NCBI GenBank assembly: GCA_016711085.1
Contig: JADJTR010000005.1
Coordinates: 124,001 to 188,000 of the forward strand
Length of the DNA stretch: 64,000 nt
Direction of reading: 5' to 3'
DNA from: Phyllobacteriaceae bacterium
Lineage (GTDB): Bacteria; Pseudomonadota; Alphaproteobacteria; Rhizobiales; Rhizobiaceae
Within the stretch, counting starts at the first letter, position 1, and each line of letters opens with the position of its first letter. The notes under the pieces were generated by a model. The model ran no database searches and was not told the DNA's origin. It was given only the letters and a program-made list of their open reading frames with translations. A program made the translations under genes and the position numbers. Shown one piece after another: positions 34,597 through 43,672 of the stretch.

Positions 34597-35595
34597 CTAC
34601 CGCAAGCCCTGGTCGCGCTCGACGCGGCCGATGATTTCGGCCAGCACTTCGTCGGCGCGGTTCGCCGGGACTTGGCAGGTGCCGGCCGCCGCATGGCCGC
34701 CGCCGCCATATTCGAGCATCAGATCGCCGATATTGGTGGCGTTGGAGCGGTTGAAGATCGATTTGCCGAGCGCCAGCATGACGTTCTCGCCGCCCTTGGC
34801 CCACATCACGTGGCACGAGATGTTGGTCTCGGGAAACAGCGCATAAATCATGAAACGATTGCCCGCATGGATGACCTCTTCCTTGCGCAGGTCGAGCACC
34901 GCCATCGGCATGTGGACGCGGGTGTTGCGGCGCACCTGATCGGCGAATTTATCGTATTGCTCGAAATAGAAATCGACGCGCTCCTTCACGTCGGGAAGCG
35001 CGAGCAGGCGGTCGATGTCCGGCTCGATCCGGCAATACTCGATCAGATTCATCATCAGCTGGTAGTTGGAGATGCGGAACTCGCGGAAGCGGCCGAGGCC
35101 GGTGCGCGAATCCATGATGAACGACAGCAGCTCCCAGCCCTTCGGATGCACCACCTCGTCGAGGGAAAACGACGCCGCATCGGCCTTGTCGACCGCAGCC
35201 ATCATGTCCGGCGAAATCCACGGGAAGCGTTTTTCGCCACCGAAAAACTCGTAGACCACCCGCGCCGCCGATGGCGCGTCGACGTCAATCACCTGGTTGC
35301 GCGGCGCATCCTCGACCCGCAGCGTCTCGCTGTCATGGTGGTCGAAGGCGATGAACACGCCCGGCACGTAGGGAAGGTTGGTGGTGATGTCGCGAGCGGT
35401 GACCGGAATCTCGCCATCCTGCATGTCTTTGGGATGAACGAAGAGAATTTCGCCGATGAGATCGAGCTCCTGCAACAGGACGGCGCAGACGAGGCCGTCC
35501 ATGTCGCTGCGGGTGATCAGCCGGAAGCCGCCCTCGGGGCGATTGAGGATGACATCATTGTCGGCGAGCCCGCCGGAGCCGGATTTCTGCAACAT
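34597..35595 (-). CDS. DHH/DHHA1 phosphoesterase family protein
   Basis: A 332-residue member of the DHH superfamily (RecJ, NrnA, exopolyphosphatase relatives). Manganese-binding motifs are ITRSDMDGLVCAVLL, the DHH box in IAFDHHDSETLR and the C-terminal DHHA1 signature YGGGGHAAAGTCQVP. The residues expected of an active enzyme are present. Likely substrates are short oligonucleotides, pAp or cyclic dinucleotide products; none can be assigned. It converges with the TPR gene with 7 bases between stops. Confidence 0.82.
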   Translation of the reverse strand: MLQKSGSGGLADNDVILNRPEGGFRLITRSDMDGLVCAVLLQELDLIGEILFVHPKDMQDGEIPVTARDITTNLPYVPGVFIAFDHHDSETLRVEDAPRNQVIDVDAPSAARVVYEFFGGEKRFPWISPDMMAAVDKADAASFSLDEVVHPKGWELLSFIMDSRTGLGRFREFRISNYQLMMNLIEYCRIEPDIDRLLALPDVKERVDFYFEQYDKFADQVRRNTRVHMPMAVLDLRKEEVIHAGNRFMIYALFPETNISCHVMWAKGGENVMLALGKSIFNRSNATNIGDLMLEYGGGGHAAAGTCQVPANRADEVLAEIIGRVERDQGLR

Positions 35596-35827
35596 CGCGT
35601 TCTTCCCCCAAGTCTACAAACGGCAGTTCGCGCGCATGTCGTTACCAAAGTATTTTTCCTGCCCGGCCACCACGTCGAAACCGGCGCACCGTTCATTTCA
35701 CGGTTAATCCTTTGCTAATTCCGTCGACAAGCCACCTGCCGCATAAACGACGCGGCCTGACGCATGGCTGACGGACGCGGCTCAACGTTGCGCGCATTCT
35801 TCGCGGCGACATTGCCAATGCCGCAGG

Positions 35828-37402
35828 ATGCCGATGACCGAAGCTGTCGCCCCCGAAAACACCGCCGACCGCTCCCGCCGGGGCGGCCGGGCCGGAAAAC
35901 GCGCCAGCGCCGGCGCCGCCTTCGACCAGCCGCCGTTCCGCCGGTTGAAGCATCGTTTCCCGCCGACGCCGGTCGTTTCGGCCGACGAGCTTGAATCGAT
36001 CCACCTCGCCTCGCTCGAGGTGCTGCGCGACATCGGCATGGAGGTGTTGCATCCCGAAGCCCGCGCCATCATGAAACGCGCCGGCGCCGATATGAGCGAA
36101 GGGTCCGAGCGGGTTCGCTTCGACCCCGACATGATCCTGGACTGGGTCGGGCACGCGCCATCGGTGGTGCGCATGAACGCCCGCAATCCCGACCATTCCT
36201 ACGATTTCGGCGGCGACAATCTGGTCTTCGCCCAGGTTGCTTCGGCGCCCAATTGCTCCGACCTCGACAATGGCCGGCGGCCGGGCAACCAGACCGATTT
36301 CCGCAATCTGGTGAAGCTGGCCCAGATGCACAACATCATCACGGCGACCGGCGGATATCCGGTCGAGCCGGTCGACATCCATCCGTCAGTCAGGCATCTG
36401 GAATGCCTGCGCGATCTCGCCACGCTTACCGACAAGGTGTTCCACATCTATTCGCTCGGGCGCGAGCGCAATCTCGACGGCATCGAGATTGCCCGCATCG
36501 CCAACGGTCTGACGCGCGAGCAGTTGCTCGACACGCCGGTGAGTTACACCATCATCAACACCAATTCGCCGCTGAAGCTCGATGTGCCGATGATGGAAGG
36601 CATCATCCAGATGTCGTCGCATGGCCAGCTGGTGATCGTCACCCCGTTCACGCTCGCCGGCGCGATGGCCCCGGTCACCGTCGCCGGCGCCGTGGTGCAG
36701 CAGAACGCCGAGGCGCTCGCCGGCATCGCGTTTACGCAAATGGTGAGGAAAGGCGCGCCGGTCGGCTATGGCGGCTTCACCTCCAATGTCGACATGAAAT
36801 CCGGCGCCCCGGCCTTCGGCACGCCGGAATACATGAAGGCGCAATTGCTCGGCGGGCAACTGGCCCGGCGCTATTCGATTCCCTACCGCACGTCGAACAC
36901 CTGCGCCGCCAACGCCGTCGACGCGCAATCGGCCTGGGAGAGCGTGTTCTCGCTGTGGGGCGCGGTGATGGGCGGCGGCAATTTCATCCTCCACGCCGCC
37001 GGCTGGCTCGAAGGGGGCTTGCGCGCCTCCTACGAGAAGACGATCGTCGACATCGATCTGTTGCAGATGGTAGCGGAGTTCCTCGCCCCCCTCGACACGT
37101 CGCGCGACGCGCTGGCGGTGGACGCCATCCGCGATGTCGGGCCGGGCGGCCATTTCTTCGGCACGGCGCATACCCAGGCGCGTTACAAGAACGCCTTTTA
37201 CGCCCCGGTTCTCTCGGATTGGCGCAATTTCGAAACCTGGCGCGAGGCCGGCTCGCCGACGGCGGAGCAGCATGCCAACCGGGTGTGGAAGGAGCGCCTC
37301 GCCCAATACGCCGAACCGGCGATGGACCTGGCCCGACGCGAGGAACTCGACGCCTTCGTCGACAAGCGCCGGGCCGAAGGCGGCGCACCGACGGATTTTT
37401 GA
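35828..37402 (+). CDS. MttB-family (trimethylamine/betaine) methyltransferase, non-pyrrolysine
   Basis: A 524-residue COG5598 protein. Recognisable segments are QTDFRNLVKLAQMHNIITAT, SSHGQLVIVTPFTLAGAMAP and HAAGWLEGGLRASYEKTIVD. There is no in-frame amber codon, so it is the pyrrolysine-free branch, whose characterised members demethylate glycine betaine or related quaternary amines onto a corrinoid protein. No corrinoid protein gene is near. The next gene is dimethylglycine-dehydrogenase-like, which fits betaine to dimethylglycine to sarcosine. Two nearby ATGs (MPMTEA) are both possible starts. Confidence 0.8.
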   Translation: MPMTEAVAPENTADRSRRGGRAGKRASAGAAFDQPPFRRLKHRFPPTPVVSADELESIHLASLEVLRDIGMEVLHPEARAIMKRAGADMSEGSERVRFDPDMILDWVGHAPSVVRMNARNPDHSYDFGGDNLVFAQVASAPNCSDLDNGRRPGNQTDFRNLVKLAQMHNIITATGGYPVEPVDIHPSVRHLECLRDLATLTDKVFHIYSLGRERNLDGIEIARIANGLTREQLLDTPVSYTIINTNSPLKLDVPMMEGIIQMSSHGQLVIVTPFTLAGAMAPVTVAGAVVQQNAEALAGIAFTQMVRKGAPVGYGGFTSNVDMKSGAPAFGTPEYMKAQLLGGQLARRYSIPYRTSNTCAANAVDAQSAWESVFSLWGAVMGGGNFILHAAGWLEGGLRASYEKTIVDIDLLQMVAEFLAPLDTSRDALAVDAIRDVGPGGHFFGTAHTQARYKNAFYAPVLSDWRNFETWREAGSPTAEQHANRVWKERLAQYAEPAMDLARREELDAFVDKRRAEGGAPTDF

Positions 37403-37420
37403 ACGATGTTGTCCGCAACG

Positions 37421-37553
37421 CACCCCCACCCCCTTCCTCTCCCCGCAAGGGGGAGGGAGACGCTGGCATCGCCCAGTGAACGCCTTTTCGCGCTTACTGG
37501 TTTGCGGAGATTAAGGTCTCCCTCCCCCTTGCGGGGAGAGGAAAGGGGTGGGG
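37421..37553. repeat. Palindromic repeat element, copy B, intergenic
   Basis: The left arm (CACCCCCACCCCCTTCCTCT onward to GAGGGAGAC) and the right arm (GTCTCCCTCCCCCTTGCGGG onward to GGGGTGGGG) are near-perfect reverse complements of about 40 bp, separated by 53 bp of unrelated sequence. It lies between the MttB-like and dimethylglycine-dehydrogenase-like genes and could form a large hairpin in their shared transcript. Confidence 0.8.
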
Positions 37554-37613
37554 CGCCGCGTCGTTCAAAGGCCGAGCGCCGATTTCAATCACACAAATCG
37601 CAGGTTTAACCCC

Positions 37614-40173
37614 ATGAAATCCCACTACCGTGCAATCGTCATCGGCGGCGGAGTCGTCGGCTGCTCCGTCCTCTACCATCTCGCCAAGTTCGGCTGGACC
37701 GACGTGCTGCTGATCGAACGCTCGGAGTTGACGTCCGGCTCGTCATGGCACGCGGCGGGCGGCTTTCACACGCTGAACGGCGACCCGAACGTCGCCAAGC
37801 TGCAGGCCTACACCGTGTCGCTCTACAAGGAGCTGGAGGAGTTGTCGGGCCAATCCTGCGGCCTGCACCTGACCGGCGGCGTGATGATGGCGGATACGCC
37901 GGAGCGCATGGATTTCCTCCGCCTCGCCCACGCCAAGGGCCGCTATCTCGGCATGAACACCGAGCTCATCACCCCGTCCGAGGCGAAGGCCATGTTCCCG
38001 CTGATGGACGAGACCAATTTCGTCGGCGCCATGTGGGACCCGGTCGAGGGCCATCTCGATCCCTCCGGTACAACCCACGCCTACGCGAAAGCCGCACGCA
38101 AGCTGGGCGCAGAGATCGAACTCAGGAACCGCGTCGTCGAATTGACGCAGACGCCCGACGGCATGTGGACTGTCATCACCGAAAAGGGAACGGTCCACGC
38201 CGAGCACGTCGTCAACGCCGGCGGCTTGTGGGCGCGCGAGGTCGGCCGCATGGTCGGGTTGGAGCTGCCCCTCCTCGCCATGGAGCACATGTATCTGCTG
38301 ACCGAGGACATGCCCGAGGTCATGGAGTACAACAAGTCGACCGGCCGCGAGATGATCGGCGTCATGGATTTCAAGGGCGAGATCTACACCCGCCAGGAGC
38401 GCAACGGCATCCTCCTCGGCACCTACGAAAAGGCCTGCAAACCGTGGTCGCCGGTCGAAACGCCGTGGAATTTCGGCCACGAACTGCTTGCCCCCGACAT
38501 CGAGCGCATCGCGCCCTCGCTGGAAATCGGCTTCAGGCACTATCCGGCGGTCGAAAAGGCCGGCATCAAGCAGATCATCAACGGGCCTTTCACTTTCGCC
38601 CCCGACGGCAACCCGCTGGTCGGCCCGGTGCAGGGATTGACCAATTTCTGGTGCGCCTGCGCCGTCATGGCCGGCTTCTCACAGGGCGGCGGCGTCGGCC
38701 TGGCGCTGTCGCAATGGATGGTCAACGGCGACCCCGGCGCCGACATCTGGGGCATGGACGTGGCGCGCTGGGGCGAATGGGCGAGCCTGCGCTACACCAA
38801 CGCCAAGGTGCGCGAGAACTATTCGCGCCGTTTCTCCATCCGCTTCCCCAATGAGGAGCTTCCCGCCGCCCGCCCGCAGCAGACGACGCCGCTCTACGAT
38901 GTCATGGTGCGCGACAACCACGCCGTCATGGGCGACTCCTGGGGCCTGGAATCGCCGCTATGGTTCGCGCCCTCGGCGGCGGAGGCGAAGGACATCCCGA
39001 CCTACCACCGCTCCAACGATTTCGCCCATGTCGGCGCGGAAGTGAAGAATGCGCGCGAGAAGGTCGGCGTCACCGAGACGTCGAACTTCGCCAAATACGA
39101 GGTGGCGGGCGCCGGCGCGCAAGCCTTCCTCGACCGGTTGATGACCAACACGCTGCCGAAGACCGGCCGCATCGTGCTCTCGCCGATGCTGAACGAGGCT
39201 GGCAAGATCATCGGCGATTTCACCATCGCGCGGCTCGCCGGCGACCGCTTCCTGATCTGGGGCTCGATCGCGGCGCAGAAATACCACATGCGCTGGTTCG
39301 AGAAACACCTGCCAAAGGATGGGTCGGTTTCGATCCGCCGTTTCGGCATGAACCTTGTCGGCCTGTCGGTGGTCGGACCGAAATCGCGCGAGGTGCTGGC
39401 GAAGCTCACCGACGCCGACGTTTCCGGCGCGGCGTTCCGCTTCATGGACATTCGCGAGATCGACATCGCCGGCGCGCCCTGCATCGTCAACCGCCTCACC
39501 TATGCCGGCGATCTCGGCTACGAACTGTGGATGGAGCCGGCCTACCAGCGCCGCGTCTATGCCGGCATCAAGCAGGCCGGCGCCGAATTCGGCATTGGCG
39601 ATTTCGGCATGCGGGCGCTCTTGTCCATGCGTCTCGAAAAGAACTTCCCGACCTGGTTCCGCGAGTTGCGCCCGATCTACGGCGTGTTCGAGGGCGGCAT
39701 GGAGCGCTTCATCAAACTGAACAAGGGCGATTTCATCGGCCGCGACGCGGCAGCGAGGGAACAGGCCGCGGGGCCGAGACTGCGCCGCGTCTCCCTTCGT
39801 CGTCGACGCTGCGACCGCCGACGTGATGGGCGACGAGCCGATCTGGGCCAGGACCGCGACGGACTTCGGCACGGTGGAAAAACCGCACGGTTACGGCGCG
39901 CCTCGCCGCGACGCCGCGGGCGAACTGACCCCGCGCAATCCCGACACCGGCATCGAGCGCGACGGCTGGCGCGTCGTCGGCTGGGTCACCTCCGGCGGCT
40001 TCGCCCATCATGTCGGGAAATCCATGGCCCAGGGCTATGTGCCGGCGGCGCTTTCGAACGACGAGAGCGAAGGCCTGTTCGAGATCGAGATTCTCGGGCA
40101 CCGCCGCGCCGCGCGCATCACCATCGAGCCGCTGTTCGACCCGACGGGCGAGCGCATGCGGGGGGTGAAATGA
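37614..40173 (+). pseudogene. Dimethylglycine/sarcosine dehydrogenase-like flavoprotein, frameshifted
   Basis: An FAD oxidoreductase-GcvT fusion. It begins YRAIVIGGGVVGCSVLYHLA, keeps the covalent-FAD region SGSSWHAAGGFHTLNGDPN, and has a GcvT-like half (LGYELWMEPAYQRRVYAGI, MERFIKLNKGDFIGRDAA). The frame breaks near 39793 in TCTCCC. Removing one C joins PRLRRVS to FVVDAATADVMGDEPIW, and the normal C-terminus then runs VVGWVTSGGFAHHVGKSMAQ to 40173. It should demethylate dimethylglycine or sarcosine and pass one-carbon units to tetrahydrofolate. Either a frameshift mutation or a one-base error is present. Without repair the protein reads through into unrelated sequence until 40304. Confidence 0.82.
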
Positions 40174-40300
40174 CGAGGGCGTTAGCCACTTGCTCCTGTC
40201 CCCGCCGCGCCAATCCGCGGCGCGGCCGCCCATGCCGCTGTCGCGGGAAAACGCCTATATCATCCCGGCGCGTCATCCTGATGCGACGGGACCAGCCTGA

Positions 40301-41458
40301 GTGACCGCTGCCGCCGAACCGCCCTTCATCCTGTTTCGCGACGACATCGAGCGCCGCGAGATGCGCTTCGGCGCGCCGCAACGGCTGCTGGCGGCGCACA
40401 CGCTGGACGAACTCGAAACGGTTTTTACCGAGGCGGAAACGGCGCGGCGCGGCGGGCGCTGGGTCGCCGGCTATTTCGCCTATGAGGCCGGCGCGCTGTT
40501 CGAGCCGAAACTCGCCGTCTCGCTCCTGGAAAACCGTCGTGTGCCGCTCGCCGTGCTCGGTGTTTTCGACGCGCCGGAATTTGTGGAAGGAATCGAACCG
40601 CCCGTCCGCCGCGGCCGGCCGGCGCTTGACGACGCGAAAGCCCATTGGTCGCAGGCCGAATACGCCGAACGCTTCGCCCGCCTGCACGATCATCTGCGCA
40701 AGGGCGATTGCTACCAGGCCAATTTGACCTTCCCGATTTTCGCGCGCTGGTCCGGCGAGCCGATGGCGATTTTCGACGATCTCGCCGCCCGCCAGCCGGT
40801 CAAGCATTCGGCCTATGTCAATCTCGGGGCGACGAAAATCCTGTCGCGCTCCCCCGAACTTTTCTTCCGCGTCGACCGCCAGGGCTGGATCGAATCGCTG
40901 CCGATGAAAGGCACCGCCAAGCGCGGCGCGACGCAGGCGGAGGATCGACGCCAGATCGAGTTCCTCAAGAACGATCCGAAGAACCAGTCGGAAAACCGCA
41001 TGATCGTCGACCTGCTGAGGAACGACATCAGCCGCGTATCCGAAGTCGGCACGCTCTCCGTTCCGCGCCTGTTCGAGGTCGAGACCTACAGGACGCTGCA
41101 CCAGATGGTGAGTCTGGTGCGGGCGAAGCTGCTTCCCGAGCGCGCGTTGCGCGACATTTTCGCAGCGCTGTTTCCCTGTGGCTCGATCACCGGCGCGCCG
41201 AAACTGTCGGCCATGACCATCCTGCAGAAACTCGAGCAACGACCGCGCGACGTCTATTGCGGCTCGATCGGCTGGGCGGCGCCGGACGGAACCATGCAAT
41301 TCAACGTCGCCATCCGCACGCTGACCCTGTTTTCGGATGGCGAAGCCGTGTTCAATGTCGGCGGCGGCGTGGTGTTCGATTCCACGCCCGAATCGGAATA
41401 CGCCGAATGCCTGCTCAAAGCCCGCTTCGCCCTCGGCGACCGCACGCCTTCGACCTGA
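40301..41458 (+). CDS. pabB: Aminodeoxychorismate synthase component I (PabB), originally fused to PabC
   Basis: A 385-residue chorismate-binding enzyme that makes aminodeoxychorismate for folate. Segments seen are AGYFAYEAGALFEPKLA, LSRSPELFFRV, PMKGTAKRGAT, NRMIVDLLRNDISRVSEVG, FPCGSITGAPKLSAM and YCGSIGWAAPDGTMQFNVAI. It starts at GTG. The frame ends at RFALGDRTPST, but one base over the text continues AFDLIETFRFEPETGFARLE, the start of a PabC lyase. No start codon exists for a separate pabC, so this was a PabB-PabC fusion broken by one missing base near 41445. Confidence 0.87.
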   Translation: MTAAAEPPFILFRDDIERREMRFGAPQRLLAAHTLDELETVFTEAETARRGGRWVAGYFAYEAGALFEPKLAVSLLENRRVPLAVLGVFDAPEFVEGIEPPVRRGRPALDDAKAHWSQAEYAERFARLHDHLRKGDCYQANLTFPIFARWSGEPMAIFDDLAARQPVKHSAYVNLGATKILSRSPELFFRVDRQGWIESLPMKGTAKRGATQAEDRRQIEFLKNDPKNQSENRMIVDLLRNDISRVSEVGTLSVPRLFEVETYRTLHQMVSLVRAKLLPERALRDIFAALFPCGSITGAPKLSAMTILQKLEQRPRDVYCGSIGWAAPDGTMQFNVAIRTLTLFSDGEAVFNVGGGVVFDSTPESEYAECLLKARFALGDRTPST

Positions 41459-42188
41459 TCGAGACCTTCCGTTTCGAACCGGAAACGGGATTCGCGCGGT
41501 TGGAACGGCATCTTGCGCGAATGCAGAAAAGCGCGGAAGCGCTGGGCTTCGGGTTTGATCGCCATGTGGCGCTTGCCGTGCTTGGGCCCATTGGTGGCGA
41601 AATTGCCGGGTCGTTTACCCCCACCCCTAACCCCTCCCCACAGGGGGGAGGGGGAAAGGGCGCTGGTCTCCCCACCCCCTGTGGGGAGGGGTTGGGGGTG
41701 GGGGTAAGGTTGCTATCGCGCATGCCCCCCTCCGCATCCGCCTCGCACTGAAACCCGACGGATCTTTCGATCTGGCGACAACCTTCGCCCTCCCCGCCAA
41801 TGCCGTCTGGCGCATAGCAATCGCCAAGACCCGCCTGTCGTCGGCCGATCCGCTTATCCGCCACAAAACCTCGCGACGCGACGCCTACGATGCGGCCCGG
41901 GCCGGGTTCCCGCGCGAAATCGCCGACGAAGTCCTGCTGATGAACGAACACGGCGAATTGTGCGAAGGAACGATCACCACTCTGTTCGTTCCCGCCGCCG
42001 ACGGCTCGCTGCTGACCCCGCAGCTCAGGTGCGGCCTGCTCGCCGGCGTGCTGCGCGCCGAACTCCTGGAGAAGGGGGTGGCGCGCGAAAGCGTCATCAC
42101 GCCGGATGTCCTGCGCGCGGCCGGCCGATTTTTCGTCGGCAATTCGCTGCGCGGGCTGATCGCCGCCGAACTCGTGTCGCCGGTTTGA
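41449..42188 (+). pseudogene. pabC: PabC-like aminodeoxychorismate lyase domain, disrupted by a repeat element
   Basis: The PLP lyase half of a PabBC fusion that should release p-aminobenzoate. The first part (FDLIETFRFEP, ARLERHLARMQKSAEALGF) and the second part (APLRIRLALKPDGSFDL, the lysine in RHKTSRRDAYDAA, DEVLLMNEHGELCEGTITTL) lie in different frames with a ~91-bp palindromic element between them. A further one-base shift separates the domain from pabB. Three frames are thus needed to read one protein. Folate synthesis would then need another lyase elsewhere in the genome, unless the sequence has errors. Confidence 0.75.
41616..41706. repeat. Palindromic repeat element, copy C, inside pabC
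   Basis: About 91 bp that begins TACCCCCACCCCTAACCCCT and ends with its reverse complement GGGGTTGGGGGTGGGGGTA. The arms pair almost perfectly around a short AAAGGGCGCT centre. This is the cleanest copy in the window and the only one that leaves the two sides of its host gene out of frame. Confidence 0.85.
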
Positions 42189-42262
42189 CGACGCGCGGCG
42201 CGAACGCAACGCCACGCCGGCGCGCCCCGGCATAATTTTCGCCGCAAGGCTTTCGGAGGGCG

Positions 42263-43645
42263 ATGATCATGGCGAACAATCCCGGCAATTTCGGCGGCCA
42301 TCGCCCGCGCAAGATCGCGCCGTTCGAGCCGGGCGCCCTGCCCTGGATACCTGAGGAATTCGCCCGCCTGACCAATGAGGCGCGCGCCAAGGCCGCCGCG
42401 CTCAATTTCCATGCCATCGGTTATGGCGAGATCGCCGAAACGGAATGGAAAGCCGCCGGCATTCCCGATCCCGACCTGAATGCCATGCGCAAGCGCCGCC
42501 TTGCCCGCATCCGCGCCGAACTGAAGGCCCGGGACCTCGCCGGCATCCTGCTCTACGATCCGCTTAATATCCGCTACGCCGCCGACCACACCAACATGCA
42601 GCTGTGGACGGCGCACGACGCCAGCCGCTATTTGTTCGTGGCGACGGACGGGCCGGTCGTTCTCTTCGAGTTCCAGAACTGTTTCCATCTCTCCGATCAC
42701 ACCGGCGTCGTCGACGAGGTGCGGCCGGCGAAAAGCTGGATCTACATGTTCGTCGCCGACAACATCGAGGCGGCGACCAAGGGCTGGGCGGCCGAGATCG
42801 CCGATCTGGTCCGCGCCCATGGCGGGGGCAATCGCCGCCTCGCCGTCGACCATCTCGACGCCGAGGGCGTTTCGGCGCTGGCCGAAGCCGGCCTGAGCGT
42901 CCGGAACGGCGAAAGCGTCATGGAGCGCGCCCGCATGATCAAGGGGCCGGACGAGTTGATCTGCATGCGCCGCGCCGTGCACGCCTGCGAAGCGGCTATG
43001 CACGAGATGGAAGACGCCATGCGGCCCGGCATGACCGAGAACGACATCTGGGCCTTGCTGCACGCCGGCAACATCGTGCGCGGCGGCGAATGGATCGAGA
43101 CCCGCCTGCTCGCCTCCGGACCGCGCACCAATCCGTGGTTCCAGGAAAGCTCCGCCCGAATCGTCGAGGCGGGCGATCTCGTCGCCTTCGACACCGATTT
43201 GATCGGACCCTACGGCTATTGCTGCGACATCTCCCGCACCTGGCTATGCGGCGACGGCAAGCCGTCGAACGAACAGCGCGACCTCTATCGCATCGCCGCC
43301 GAGCAGATCGACGTCAACCGGGACCTCCTGCGACCCGGCGTTACGCTGCTGGAGCTGACGCAAAAGGCGAAGTTGCCGCCGCCGGACTGCCGGCCGAACC
43401 GCTACGGCGTGCTCTATCACGGCGTCGGCCTGTGCGACGAATACCCCTCCGTCTTCCACCCCGAGGACGTCGGCGCCCACGCCTTCGACCTCGAGCTCGC
43501 CCCCGGCATGGTGCTGTGCGTCGAAAGCTATATCGGCCGCCTCGGCGGCCACGAGGGCGTCAAGCTGGAGGAACAGGTGCTGATCACCGAATCCGGCTTC
43601 GAACAATTGTCGAAATACCCGCTCGACGAGCGGCTGATGGGGTGA
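42263..43645 (+). CDS. M24-family protein resembling DMSP lyase DddP
   Basis: A 460-residue pita-bread-fold protein that resembles DddP more than aminopeptidases. Shared segments are YDPLNIRYAADHTNMQLW, GGEWIETRLLASGPRTNPWF, FDTDLIGPYGY, YHGVGLCDEYP and KLEEQVLITESGFEQLSKYP. All six metal positions of DddP have counterparts: the two Asp of FDTD, Asp of DISR, His of YHGVGLCDE, Glu of CVESYI and Glu of KLEEQ. GGAGGG precedes the ATG. DddP cleaves dimethylsulfoniopropionate to DMS and acrylate; whether this protein does so is untested. It sits near betaine-type genes, and betaine and DMSP are analogues. Confidence 0.75.
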   Translation: MIMANNPGNFGGHRPRKIAPFEPGALPWIPEEFARLTNEARAKAAALNFHAIGYGEIAETEWKAAGIPDPDLNAMRKRRLARIRAELKARDLAGILLYDPLNIRYAADHTNMQLWTAHDASRYLFVATDGPVVLFEFQNCFHLSDHTGVVDEVRPAKSWIYMFVADNIEAATKGWAAEIADLVRAHGGGNRRLAVDHLDAEGVSALAEAGLSVRNGESVMERARMIKGPDELICMRRAVHACEAAMHEMEDAMRPGMTENDIWALLHAGNIVRGGEWIETRLLASGPRTNPWFQESSARIVEAGDLVAFDTDLIGPYGYCCDISRTWLCGDGKPSNEQRDLYRIAAEQIDVNRDLLRPGVTLLELTQKAKLPPPDCRPNRYGVLYHGVGLCDEYPSVFHPEDVGAHAFDLELAPGMVLCVESYIGRLGGHEGVKLEEQVLITESGFEQLSKYPLDERLMG

Positions 43646-43672
43646 GGCGGCGCGATGCGCCGCCCGCGATCC

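Noticed and set aside
35828..37402. Pyrrolysine-containing MttB.
   Set aside because: There is no internal amber codon, and no pylTSBCD gene is in the window.
39780..40304. A Arg-rich C-terminal half of the dehydrogenase running to 40304.
   Set aside because: It is frameshifted text; the proper C-terminus with GWVTSGG and GKSMAQGYVP is in the next frame.
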